DNA of 38,922 bases from an uncultured Pseudomonadales bacterium. Lineage in GTDB: Bacteria; Pseudomonadota; Gammaproteobacteria; Pseudomonadales; Azotimanducaceae. Under the pieces are notes generated by a model that had not been told where the DNA came from, searched no databases, and saw only the letters and a program-made list of their open reading frames with translations. The stretch is from positions 1-38,922 of the forward strand of contig CAJJAX010000003.1 in NCBI GenBank assembly GCA_905182155.1, written 5' to 3'. The translations under genes were made by a program, and so were the position numbers. Positions within the stretch are counted from its first letter, which is position 1. Each line of letters begins with the position of its first letter. Shown here piece after piece: positions 24,901 through 32,357 of the stretch.

Positions 24901-24945
24901 ACGCCGGAAGATATCGAGGCATTTATTAGCGCCTTGATACCTTAG
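21901..24945 (+). CDS. Secreted PPC, CARDB-like, TSP3, cohesin-like, dockerin-like calcium-binding protein
   Basis: This encodes 1014 residues, intact. The signal peptide ends near K-A-V-A-S (residue 25). Residues 26-150 are a PPC beta-sandwich (Y-E-S-N-D-T, D-V-D-W-F-R-F, T-G-Q-F-F-L-K-V). Residues 158-290 resemble a CARDB/DUF11 Ig-like domain (D-L-A-V-T-N). Residues 295-780 are about thirteen TSP3 repeats of the D-N-C-P-L-I type with conserved Cys, which should bind many calcium ions. Residues 800-955 are cohesin-like (T-T-G-L-A-F-R-V-H-Y). Residues 958-1014 are one dockerin-like module beginning D960-I-D-G-N-G. Having both cohesin-like and dockerin-like parts in one chain would allow head-to-tail assembly. 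No good ribosome site precedes ATG 21901 or 21904. No catalytic domain seen. Confidence 0.85.
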   Translation: MMAQLLRFLLVLYTCAAFASKAVASDDYESNDTQETATLLIVGGKDLQTHTLNPDGDVDWFRFYAREDEIYDIFTTAIGDNIDLVIEIYDGEGELVGDPLDNFFQGEAERSSFKAPTTGQFFLKVFDYCDTDTAEGCDSGTSDAYSIYVFVPVGAAGGTDLAVTNSFSGTPQVGAAFPVTVTATNNGGQQEDNTGTNLLIMTYTEPPQPVPASLPEGCVGQPGYIQCALSELAVDASVGYEFSFVFEQEGNVRISSAVAGFANTDYALQQPDDALANNIAENVLTVAASAGGNDADGDGVLDPADNCPAIANANQTDTDNDDEGDACDTDDDGDDIADSADNCPLTSNTNQTNTDDDTEGDACDTDDDNDAVLDGVDNCSLVANASQTNTDSDGDGDACDADDDNDEVLDGADNCPLISNADQADADNDGKGDACDSSNDSDTDNDGIGDLLDNCPAAANSDQANNDNDESGDVCDTDDDNDAVLDSADNCPLIANAGQANNDDDASGDACDTDDDNDAVLDSADNCPLIANAGQVNNDEDASGDACDTDDDNDAVLDDADNCPLISNPDQADEDLDGDGDACDADIDDDQVVNDADNCPFDPNTDQADLDNDNTGDACDADIDGDEILNGADNCELIANQDQADEDGDGLGDACDENSVLDSDEDGINDDLDNCPNNANADQADADNDGVGDVCDASPNDSDDDGIEDDVDNCPLLDNGDQLDFDEDGVGDACDADADGDSVDDAEDLFPFDARGGLDTDNDGMADEWEALNGLDSADAADASSDADEDGLTALEEFEGDTDPNQSDLLAQSLTFEAPQFLVVDQPTTIKLIYAAADEQDTTGLAFRVHYDKAILGDLIGEYFTAFELGGVRLGGVAFDDIDDFDNDPLTDTYEVFEWSDLSGAWPNTADATAILLSGTITPNETVTSVRVGLSAISAAAGYVLDLDQLSLSVGRVSLDIDGNGKAEALTDGLLVIRYLFGFRGESLTAGAVASDAQRRTPEDIEAFISALIP
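23326..23541 (+). repeat. Tandem 108-bp duplication within the TSP3 tract
   Basis: Two 108-bp (36-residue) units, 23326-23433 and 23434-23541, differ at only a few positions. A third, more diverged unit begins at 23542. The other TSP3 repeats of this gene are far less alike, so this pair is a recent duplication. Confidence 0.9.
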
Positions 24946-24989
24946 CTATACAAATCAATGTCTTGTGGAATAAACAATAAGTTATTTGT

Positions 24990-25029
24990 CTTATAGGGCA
25001 TGGCTTTTTATAGCTTATAGCGTGGCTTT
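24990..25029. promoter_or_regulatory. Direct repeat upstream of the giant LRR gene
   Basis: CTTATAGGGCATGGCTTT (24990-25007) is followed 24 bases on by CTTATAGCGTGGCTTT (25014-25029), in an AT-rich 137-bp intergenic region ahead of ATG 25083. Tandem sites about two helical turns apart can bind an activator dimer. No regulator is known, and the repeat could be incidental. Confidence 0.3.
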
Positions 25030-25082
25030 CAGGATCTAATCATTTACTATTAAGGTAATAATTTTAGACTGAGTTTGTCGCC

Positions 25083-28000
25083 ATGATTAGAATTCTAGTT
25101 CTAACCGCATTGTCTCTCGTCGCCTTTAATCTTTTTGCGGCCGACACCGATGGCGACGGGGTGGATGACCTTCAAGATGCCTACCCAAGTGATGCCGCCA
25201 AACAATACCTGCCTCTAGCGGAGGCGCTCTCAAAAATAGAAGACCAAAACCTTCGTAATTGCCTGACGAATCAAACCCAGAATCACGTGACGGCGGGTGA
25301 GCTCACTCGATTAGACTGCGGTTATCAAAATGTAACCGCGCTGAATGGTCTTGAAAACTTTTCTCGTCTTTCGGTGCTCGAGCTCTCGAATCCAAACTTT
25401 AGTGATTTGTCACCCTTAGAGCACTTGTTAGATCTTGAACGATTGCAGCTGCAATGGGGTGATCGGTTAATCGCAGATCTATCACCTCTGCAAGGCCTGA
25501 TGCAGCTATCTGAGCTTTCTGTCGCAGGCCATCGTCTGTCTGACCTTACCCCGATCGCCGATAAGCCGCTAACGCGCCTCAGGATCCAGAACACTCGAGT
25601 TAACGACCTTTCTGTGCTACCAGAAAATCTGCTGCTTACATGGTTAGATTTGTCTAACTCGCTCATACGTGACCTTTCAGCCTCAACGCTTGCCTTTGCA
25701 CCGAACCTACAATACCTAAACATTCAGAGTCTAGAGCTCACCAACATTGATTCGGTGTTCAACCTGCAATCCCTAAATACTTTGATCGCAAGTAGCAATA
25801 AGATTGATGTGGTGAACATTCCTGATACCTTTGCAGGAACTGGCTTTCAACAGCTCGATTTAGCGTACAACGACCTTACGAGCATTACGGGGCTTGTGAA
25901 CCTTGGAACATTAGAGCATCTAGACATTCGCAGTCCTCGCCTGGCGGATCTTTCATTGTTGCCGGAAGGCTTTCAGATCCAAAACCTATCCATTGGCGGC
26001 GAACAACTCGTCGACGTCTCGCAGCTTGGCAACATCATCAATCTTCGTTATTTATCGATTGAAAGTGCTACGCAATTAACGGACCTGTCGGCACTATCGC
26101 AATTGCAATCGCTCGAAAGCTTAGAACTCAGGAATGCCCCTCAATTAACAAATCTGAATTTTTTACAGGGCTTAAGTAATCTCAACTATTTTAATCTGAA
26201 CGAATCGAGAAACGTCACCGATTTCACTGGGCTGTCTGACCTGCTCAATGCAACCGATATCCGCTTAAATTCTTTAGGTGATATTGATCTAGAGCCCCTT
26301 GCTTTGCTCGACAGCCTGGAACGGCTTGTATTGTACGGTAATGGCATTAAGGACCTTACCGCGATCGAAGACTTGCGCTATTTACGTTACTTAGACCTGC
26401 GGCAAAATCAGATAACGGATCTCGCGCCACTGGGCCGGGTTCGCTTGCTGCAAGAATTACAGTTGGACGACAACCTGATTGCCTCGATCGCACCGCTTGC
26501 TGAACTGGATCGCTTGGAACATCTTAGCCTTCGTCAAAACAAGGTGTCGGACTTATCGCCCCTGTCGGCATTGGACAGTCTCAATACCCTTTATTTAGAA
26601 AATAATGACATCACACGGATCGATGGCATCTTTGATAATTTTCGTAACGCCCATATAGACCTCAACGGCAATCCATTGTTGTGCGCAGAAATTGATGCGT
26701 ATCGCGCGAATCCAGTTGAGTCGGTCAGCCTGCAATTTGATACCCAGTGCGCCAGCGATACCGATGGTGATGGCGTGGTTGATGGCGATGATCGGTTCCC
26801 AACCGACCTTGCGGCAGCCCTTGATTTTGATGGTGATGGTAAGGCCGATGAGTGGAACTTGGGCTATGGCCAGGACGACTCAACAACCGGTCTAGAACTT
26901 GACTTGGATGATGACAATGATGACGTGGCGGACGTAAGCGACGCCTTTCCGAATGACCCGAGCGAAAGCGCTGACCGCGACGATGATGGCGTGGGCGATA
27001 ATACCGATGCCTACCCTGATAATCCCGACGCGCAGTTTTTTCTGATCGCCGATGCCTTAGCGCAAGTCATCGATGATGCCCTAAGACAGTGCTTAAGCAA
27101 TCAAGAGCAAAGCGCTGTGCATGCCGGTCAGATTCTGGCGCTGAATTGTAATTCAGCGCAAAGCTTAGAAGGGATTCAAGCCTTTAACCAACTGACGCAA
27201 ATTAATATTGACAATATTCAGTTTGCGAATCTTGAACCGCTCGCCGCGCTCAACAAACTAGAAAACTTAAGGCTCGCCTGGGGTAATGGTCAGATAAAAG
27301 ATTTAACGCCACTGTCTGGCCTCAAGGGTCTTACCCGTTTGAATATTGAAGGCCAACAAGTCAGCGATGTCTCGCCACTGAGCGAGCTTCGGAACCTTGA
27401 ATATCTTAATTTGCGCTACAATAAGATCGCTGATGCCAGCGCGCTCGAAAACCTAAATAAACTGATTGAGTTAAGCCTAGAATCTAATCAGTTACGGCAA
27501 GTCTCAAAATTAGTCGCGCTCCCGGCCTTGAGGGACTTACGGCTTGACCAGAATCAGCTTTCAAGCTTTGAAAATACCGAGGGTAGCAACCTTTCCTATA
27601 TCGGCCTCAGCGACAATGCAATCCGTACAGTGTCGATCGACAATTTCCCAAACCTGTCGCAGCTCAGTTTGGCACGAAACCCCTTAAAAACTTTAAGTTT
27701 TAGTGATGATCAACCTATTTCTACACTTGATATTAACGAGACGGGATTCACAGACTTTGGGTCTTTGGCGAACATTGCCGATACGCTCGGTGGTTTAGCC
27801 GCCCAACGAAATGGCATCACGTCTGTCGCAGCCCTTGCAAGCTTTAGTTCCCTTGGCCATCTCAACCTCGAGCGCAATGATATCTCGGTGATTGCCGCCG
27901 CCTTTGACGCCATGTCCGGCACAAATATCTATTTGAATCAAAACCCCATCCTTTGCGTAGAACAGGTCCGCTTTGAATCCCTGGCCGTGAATGTTTATTT

Positions 28001-29498
28001 TGACGGGCAGTGTGCAACCGATGCCGACGGCGATGGCCGTCCCGATGGACTGGACGCTTTTCCAAATGATATTGCGGCCGCGCGCGATTCAGACGGCGAT
28101 GGGGCGCCTGATGACTGGAACGCCGGGTTTGGGGCCGAGGATTCGACCACGGGTCTGGTGCTCGATACGGACGATGACAACGACGGAGTTAATGATGATG
28201 CCGATGCCTTTCCAAATGACCCCACGGATGCAACTGATGCCGATGGCGACGGCATAGGCGACAACAAAGACGCTTTTCCAGATGATGCAACCCAACAATT
28301 TCTGTCTATCGATCAGGCGCTAGAGCGCATTGAAGATTCCAACCTACAGCAATGCATTCAAAGCCAAACAGCAGGGCAGACTACTGCCGGTGATGTGCTG
28401 CGAATTGATTGCAACCATCAAAATATTCAGTCTGCAAGCGGGCTGCAAGCTTTTGTGAATCTCGAAGAGCTGTATCTTCGAGACAAACAGTTTTGCGACC
28501 TTACGCCCTTAACTGTCTTGACGAGTCTTCGCGTCTTGGAGCTAGAGTGGGGCTCGCGTTGCATCAAAGACATTTCTGCTTTATCGGGTCTGAAACAGCT
28601 TGAATGGCTCAATCTTCATGGTAACGACCTTCAAGATCTTGCGCCGCTGGCGAATATGCCCAAACTTCGGGCGCTCTACCTTGCCAGCAACAACCTTACT
28701 AGTTTATCGGCCCTGGGCACGCTGAATGCGCTCGAAAAGCTCCACGTGCAGGATAACGCCCTTGCCGAACAGTCGTTCTTACAATTCCCGAACCTCACGG
28801 AACTGTGGGCGAACAATTTAGCCATATCAAACCTGCCAGCTTTTGTCGCCGGACTGCCATTAACGCTTCAGCGGTTAAGCCTGAATAACAATCGCATCAC
28901 GGATATCAGCGCCTTGAGTGGCCGCGAAGCTTTACGAGAGATTTGGGTTAGTCAGAACCGGCTAACAGAATTGCGCATCAGCGATGTGCCTAAACTCCAT
29001 ACAATTTCAGCACATTACAATGAAATTGCGTCTTTTGATGTGACGAATGCGCCAGAACTCTACAATTATTGGCTTGAGCAAAATCGGTTATCCGATCTAA
29101 CGAGCTTTGCAGACTTTCTGCGCAACCAGCCCGATCAAAGACAGCATCAATTCAGCCTCAGAAACAACCAGATTTCGGACCTAGAACCGCTTAGAGCGGT
29201 TGAGCAACTGGGTCACGTCCAGTTGGGCGACAACAAAATTAGGGATATCTCCGCGCTAAAAGGTAAAACCTCAATTTATAACCTCGACTTAAGAAATAAT
29301 GAGATTTCCCAGATCGCTGATACCTTCGATGATTATCCATTGAATACGAACGTCAGCTTAGAGGGCAATCCATTGCTTTGTAGCGAAGTAGATAAGCTGA
29401 GCAATAGCCAAGCCTCTCTGCAATGGTCTGGCACCTGCGCCTATGATGATGATGGTGACGGTGTTTACACTGCAACGTATATCGTTATTACCAGGTAA
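25083..29498 (+). CDS. Giant LRR-TSP3 surface protein, N-terminal part (LRR blocks 1-3)
   Basis: The signal peptide ends near F-N-L-F-A-A (residues 1-20). Three blocks follow, starting near 25176, 27008 and 28270. Each has D-A-Y/F-P, a helical cap with A-L-x-x-I-x-D and a Cys, a second Cys in L-D-C or I-D-C, then internalin-type 21-22-residue leucine-rich repeats (L-x-L-x-x-N-x-I-x-D-L-x-P-L). Each block closes with a C-cap N-P-L-L-C and enters a TSP3 linker (D-x-D-G-D-G, D-A-F-P-N-D-P, S-T-T-G-L). Internalin-like LRRs normally bind proteins, and TSP3 linkers bind calcium. There is no good ribosome site before ATG 25083. The frame fails near 29456-29495 in the third linker, where the last ten or so residues ([10 protein letters not shown]) are false. 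The gene continues in another frame. Confidence 0.75.
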   Translation: MIRILVLTALSLVAFNLFAADTDGDGVDDLQDAYPSDAAKQYLPLAEALSKIEDQNLRNCLTNQTQNHVTAGELTRLDCGYQNVTALNGLENFSRLSVLELSNPNFSDLSPLEHLLDLERLQLQWGDRLIADLSPLQGLMQLSELSVAGHRLSDLTPIADKPLTRLRIQNTRVNDLSVLPENLLLTWLDLSNSLIRDLSASTLAFAPNLQYLNIQSLELTNIDSVFNLQSLNTLIASSNKIDVVNIPDTFAGTGFQQLDLAYNDLTSITGLVNLGTLEHLDIRSPRLADLSLLPEGFQIQNLSIGGEQLVDVSQLGNIINLRYLSIESATQLTDLSALSQLQSLESLELRNAPQLTNLNFLQGLSNLNYFNLNESRNVTDFTGLSDLLNATDIRLNSLGDIDLEPLALLDSLERLVLYGNGIKDLTAIEDLRYLRYLDLRQNQITDLAPLGRVRLLQELQLDDNLIASIAPLAELDRLEHLSLRQNKVSDLSPLSALDSLNTLYLENNDITRIDGIFDNFRNAHIDLNGNPLLCAEIDAYRANPVESVSLQFDTQCASDTDGDGVVDGDDRFPTDLAAALDFDGDGKADEWNLGYGQDDSTTGLELDLDDDNDDVADVSDAFPNDPSESADRDDDGVGDNTDAYPDNPDAQFFLIADALAQVIDDALRQCLSNQEQSAVHAGQILALNCNSAQSLEGIQAFNQLTQINIDNIQFANLEPLAALNKLENLRLAWGNGQIKDLTPLSGLKGLTRLNIEGQQVSDVSPLSELRNLEYLNLRYNKIADASALENLNKLIELSLESNQLRQVSKLVALPALRDLRLDQNQLSSFENTEGSNLSYIGLSDNAIRTVSIDNFPNLSQLSLARNPLKTLSFSDDQPISTLDINETGFTDFGSLANIADTLGGLAAQRNGITSVAALASFSSLGHLNLERNDISVIAAAFDAMSGTNIYLNQNPILCVEQVRFESLAVNVYFDGQCATDADGDGRPDGLDAFPNDIAAARDSDGDGAPDDWNAGFGAEDSTTGLVLDTDDDNDGVNDDADAFPNDPTDATDADGDGIGDNKDAFPDDATQQFLSIDQALERIEDSNLQQCIQSQTAGQTTAGDVLRIDCNHQNIQSASGLQAFVNLEELYLRDKQFCDLTPLTVLTSLRVLELEWGSRCIKDISALSGLKQLEWLNLHGNDLQDLAPLANMPKLRALYLASNNLTSLSALGTLNALEKLHVQDNALAEQSFLQFPNLTELWANNLAISNLPAFVAGLPLTLQRLSLNNNRITDISALSGREALREIWVSQNRLTELRISDVPKLHTISAHYNEIASFDVTNAPELYNYWLEQNRLSDLTSFADFLRNQPDQRQHQFSLRNNQISDLEPLRAVEQLGHVQLGDNKIRDISALKGKTSIYNLDLRNNEISQIADTFDDYPLNTNVSLEGNPLLCSEVDKLSNSQASLQWSGTCAYDDDGDGVYTATYIVITR

Positions 29499-32259
29499 CT
29501 ACGAGTTCAAGTTTACAGCTGATGACTGGGCTATACAAGAGAACTTGGATCCAGCTACGCACTCGACAACCGGGTTAAGCCTGGATGGGGACGACGATGA
29601 CGATGGCATCCCTGACGAGGCGGATGCCTTTCCGAACGATGCATCAGAGCAAACCGATTCCGACGGCGACGGCGTTGGCGATAATCGTGATGCCTACCCC
29701 AATGATGCAAACCGGCAATCACTCGAGATAGAAGAAGCGCTAGCGGGCGTAAGCGATGAGGGCCTGTTAGCGTGCCTCAACAATCACTTGAGCGGGCAAG
29801 GCTTCGCTGATGAATTAATTTCATTACACTGCAACGAGCAGATTGACGGCCTTGATGGTCTCGGGCAGTTCACCGGATTGACCGACCTTCGTTTTTGGAA
29901 TCACAATTTTACGGATGTGCAACCCATCGCCGCATTGGTCGGGTTAGAACATTTGGAAATCCAGTGGGGCCAACGAATCCTGTCTGACATTGCGCCCCTT
30001 AGCGCGCTGCGGAACCTCAGATATTTGAACCTCGAAGGGCTTCCGATTAACGACCTGAGCGCACTTGAGAATCTAAACGCTTTAGAGGACCTTCACCTAA
30101 ATCAAACTCAGATCGCGAGTATCGACATTATTGAACGCCTTCCGAAACTCAAGCGCTTAGGGCTTGCCTACACATCGTTTTCCGAACTACCGAACTTCAA
30201 AGCGGCTCCTAATCTCGAGCAGTTAAATTACGCTGGGAATCAACTTAATGATCTCGGGCCGTTCGTATCGAGTCTGCCCAGCGGCATTAAGGACTTGACC
30301 CTATCTCAAAATCGCATTGAACTAACCTCAGCTTTGAACGACCTGAAATTGCTCGAACATGTGAATTTAGACGACAACGATATTCGGGTTATTGAGTTCG
30401 ACGACTTGCCCAAACTTCAGACGGTTTCCCTTCGAAATAACCCAACAACCGCTTTTAAAATGGCGAGCGTGCCTAAGCTTGAACAACTGTGGGCTGGCAA
30501 TAATCAATTCGCCGAGCTGTCCTCTTTATCGAACCTCACGTCGCTTCGCTATCTGAGCCTAGGCGCGAACCAAATTATTGATCTCACGCCCTTGGCAGCG
30601 CTCAGTAATCTAGGCCACGTAGAGCTGCAGGATAATCTTATTGTCGATGTGAGTCCGCTGTCAGGTTTAACGAACCTTTGGTATCTGAATCTCGAGCGAA
30701 ACCGAATTAGCGTCATTGGGAATTCGTTTACGGACTATAACGGTACGGATATCAAGATGTCGGGTAACCCGTTGTTGTGCGAGGCCTATGACAATATCGG
30801 TAATGTCTTGGGCCAGGGGGTGCGGTTTGAATTCACAACCGGTTGCGGGAACGATTCAGATGCCGATGGTGTGCCGGATGACCTGGATGCCTTCCCCGAT
30901 GATGTTGCCGCAAGCGTCGACTCTGATGGCGATGGTAATCCCGACGATTGGAACGAAGGCTACAGTGATGGTGAAGACGATGGCGAGGATGATAGCGATG
31001 ATGACGATGACAACGTTTCAGATGACCAAGACGCGTTTCCCAATGACCCCACTGAATCGATGGATTCTGACGGCGACGGTGTGGGCGATAACAGCGATGC
31101 CTTCCCGGACGATGCATCAAAACAGTACCTGAGTTTGGCTGAAGCCGTGGCGGGGCTCCTAGACACCAATCTGAACAATTGTGTTGTGAACCAAACCCAA
31201 GGTACTGATACGGTTGGCAGTATCACAGCGCTGGAATGCAATCACAAAAATATTGAGTCGCTGGCGGGTATAGAAGCTTTTACCAATCTTGTCGATCTGA
31301 ATATTGAGGGTTATCGAGGCGGCGACTTAAGCCCGCTGGCAAAACTTACCAAATTGGATCAGCTCAGTATTGCCTGGAGTTGTTGCCGTGACGCAGCGCG
31401 CGATCTGACACCACTGCTGGGTTTAAAGCAACTGACAAAGCTTAATCTGAATAACGCAAACATTAAGGATATTGCTGTACTCGGCGGGTTAACCAATCTT
31501 CGGGATTTGCAAATCGGTTGGAATCAAATTAATGACTATAGCGCCTTGGCGAACCTGAAGCAGTTACGCTATCTCAATCTTTACAGCAGTCAAATCAGCA
31601 CGATACCGGAGCTTGGTGCAACCGCATCACTAGAACAATTGGAATTAGGTGATAACCCCATCACAACGCTTGCAGGGCTGCCTGAAATGCCTTCGCTAAG
31701 ATATATCAACCTAAATAACACTCAGATCACGGATTTGTCCCCACTCTCCGGAAGTCAGAACCTGCAAAATATTAGCGCCCGAACTGCTCGACTGCAGTCA
31801 CTGACCCTAAGCAACCTTCCGGGTTTGAGTCAACTAGAGTTGAGTGACAATCAGATTACAAGCATTACGATTGACGGGGTCCCCAATCTTCACTGGATCG
31901 ATCTTAATAATAATCGCCTAACCGGTTTTGCAGGGTTAGAAGTCGCGAGCAATCTCAGTTACTTGTACCTTCACAATAATTTGATCCGGAATGTTGCGTC
32001 GATTAAGCCGGTGCTAGCCAGCACGCCGCTACAGGAACTGACGCTTACCTCGAATGAGATTTCAGTGCTGGGCGATGCCTTTGATGCCATGTCGGAAGGC
32101 AACCTTGACCTTTCCGGCAACCCGCTTTTATGCGATGAGGCCGCGTCTTTTTTGGAGAAGCTGATAACTGTCCGTTTACCTTCAACCCCAATCAGGTCGA
32201 TACCGACGGCGATGGCATTGGCGATATTTGTGATTCAGACGATGACAGCGACGGCGTGA
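29443..32259 (+). CDS. Giant LRR-TSP3 protein, middle part (LRR blocks 4-5)
   Basis: This continues the gene at 25083 after a +1 shift; the start at 29443 is inside the gene and not real. The first 35 or so residues include an unusual segment ([14 protein letters not shown]) where sister linkers have a TSP3 unit. Block 4 begins near 29690 and block 5 near 31097, each with the Cys-containing cap, about twelve LRRs and the N-P-L-L-C cap. Block 5 has an odd W-S-C-C in its second LRR. After D-E-A-A-S-F (about 32150) the frame is lost. The TSP3 sequence D-N-C-P-F resumes at 32163 in another frame, so the final 32 or so residues of this reading are false. Confidence 0.65.
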   Translation: MMMMVTVFTLQRISLLPGNYEFKFTADDWAIQENLDPATHSTTGLSLDGDDDDDGIPDEADAFPNDASEQTDSDGDGVGDNRDAYPNDANRQSLEIEEALAGVSDEGLLACLNNHLSGQGFADELISLHCNEQIDGLDGLGQFTGLTDLRFWNHNFTDVQPIAALVGLEHLEIQWGQRILSDIAPLSALRNLRYLNLEGLPINDLSALENLNALEDLHLNQTQIASIDIIERLPKLKRLGLAYTSFSELPNFKAAPNLEQLNYAGNQLNDLGPFVSSLPSGIKDLTLSQNRIELTSALNDLKLLEHVNLDDNDIRVIEFDDLPKLQTVSLRNNPTTAFKMASVPKLEQLWAGNNQFAELSSLSNLTSLRYLSLGANQIIDLTPLAALSNLGHVELQDNLIVDVSPLSGLTNLWYLNLERNRISVIGNSFTDYNGTDIKMSGNPLLCEAYDNIGNVLGQGVRFEFTTGCGNDSDADGVPDDLDAFPDDVAASVDSDGDGNPDDWNEGYSDGEDDGEDDSDDDDDNVSDDQDAFPNDPTESMDSDGDGVGDNSDAFPDDASKQYLSLAEAVAGLLDTNLNNCVVNQTQGTDTVGSITALECNHKNIESLAGIEAFTNLVDLNIEGYRGGDLSPLAKLTKLDQLSIAWSCCRDAARDLTPLLGLKQLTKLNLNNANIKDIAVLGGLTNLRDLQIGWNQINDYSALANLKQLRYLNLYSSQISTIPELGATASLEQLELGDNPITTLAGLPEMPSLRYINLNNTQITDLSPLSGSQNLQNISARTARLQSLTLSNLPGLSQLELSDNQITSITIDGVPNLHWIDLNNNRLTGFAGLEVASNLSYLYLHNNLIRNVASIKPVLASTPLQELTLTSNEISVLGDAFDAMSEGNLDLSGNPLLCDEAASFLEKLITVRLPSTPIRSIPTAMALAIFVIQTMTATA

Positions 32260-32357
32260 CCGATGTGCCCTGATGACGAACTGCCCGGTCGATTACGATC
32301 CTAACCAACCCTGATGCGCCTGGACTTGTCGAAGACACCGATGACGACAACGATGGT
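32150..32357 (+). pseudogene. Scrambled TSP3 linker with three clustered frameshifts
   Basis: Reading 32163-32270 in one frame gives [11 protein letters not shown] and D-T-D-G-D-G. Reading 32279-32308 in the next gives N-C-P-V-D-Y-D-P-N-Q. Reading from 32313 in a third gives D-A-P-G-L-V-E-D-T-D-D-D-N-D-G-V. Together these form a normal TSP3 linker between LRR blocks 5 and 6, so at least three indels fall within about 160 bases (near 32150, 32270 and 32310). Confidence 0.65.
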
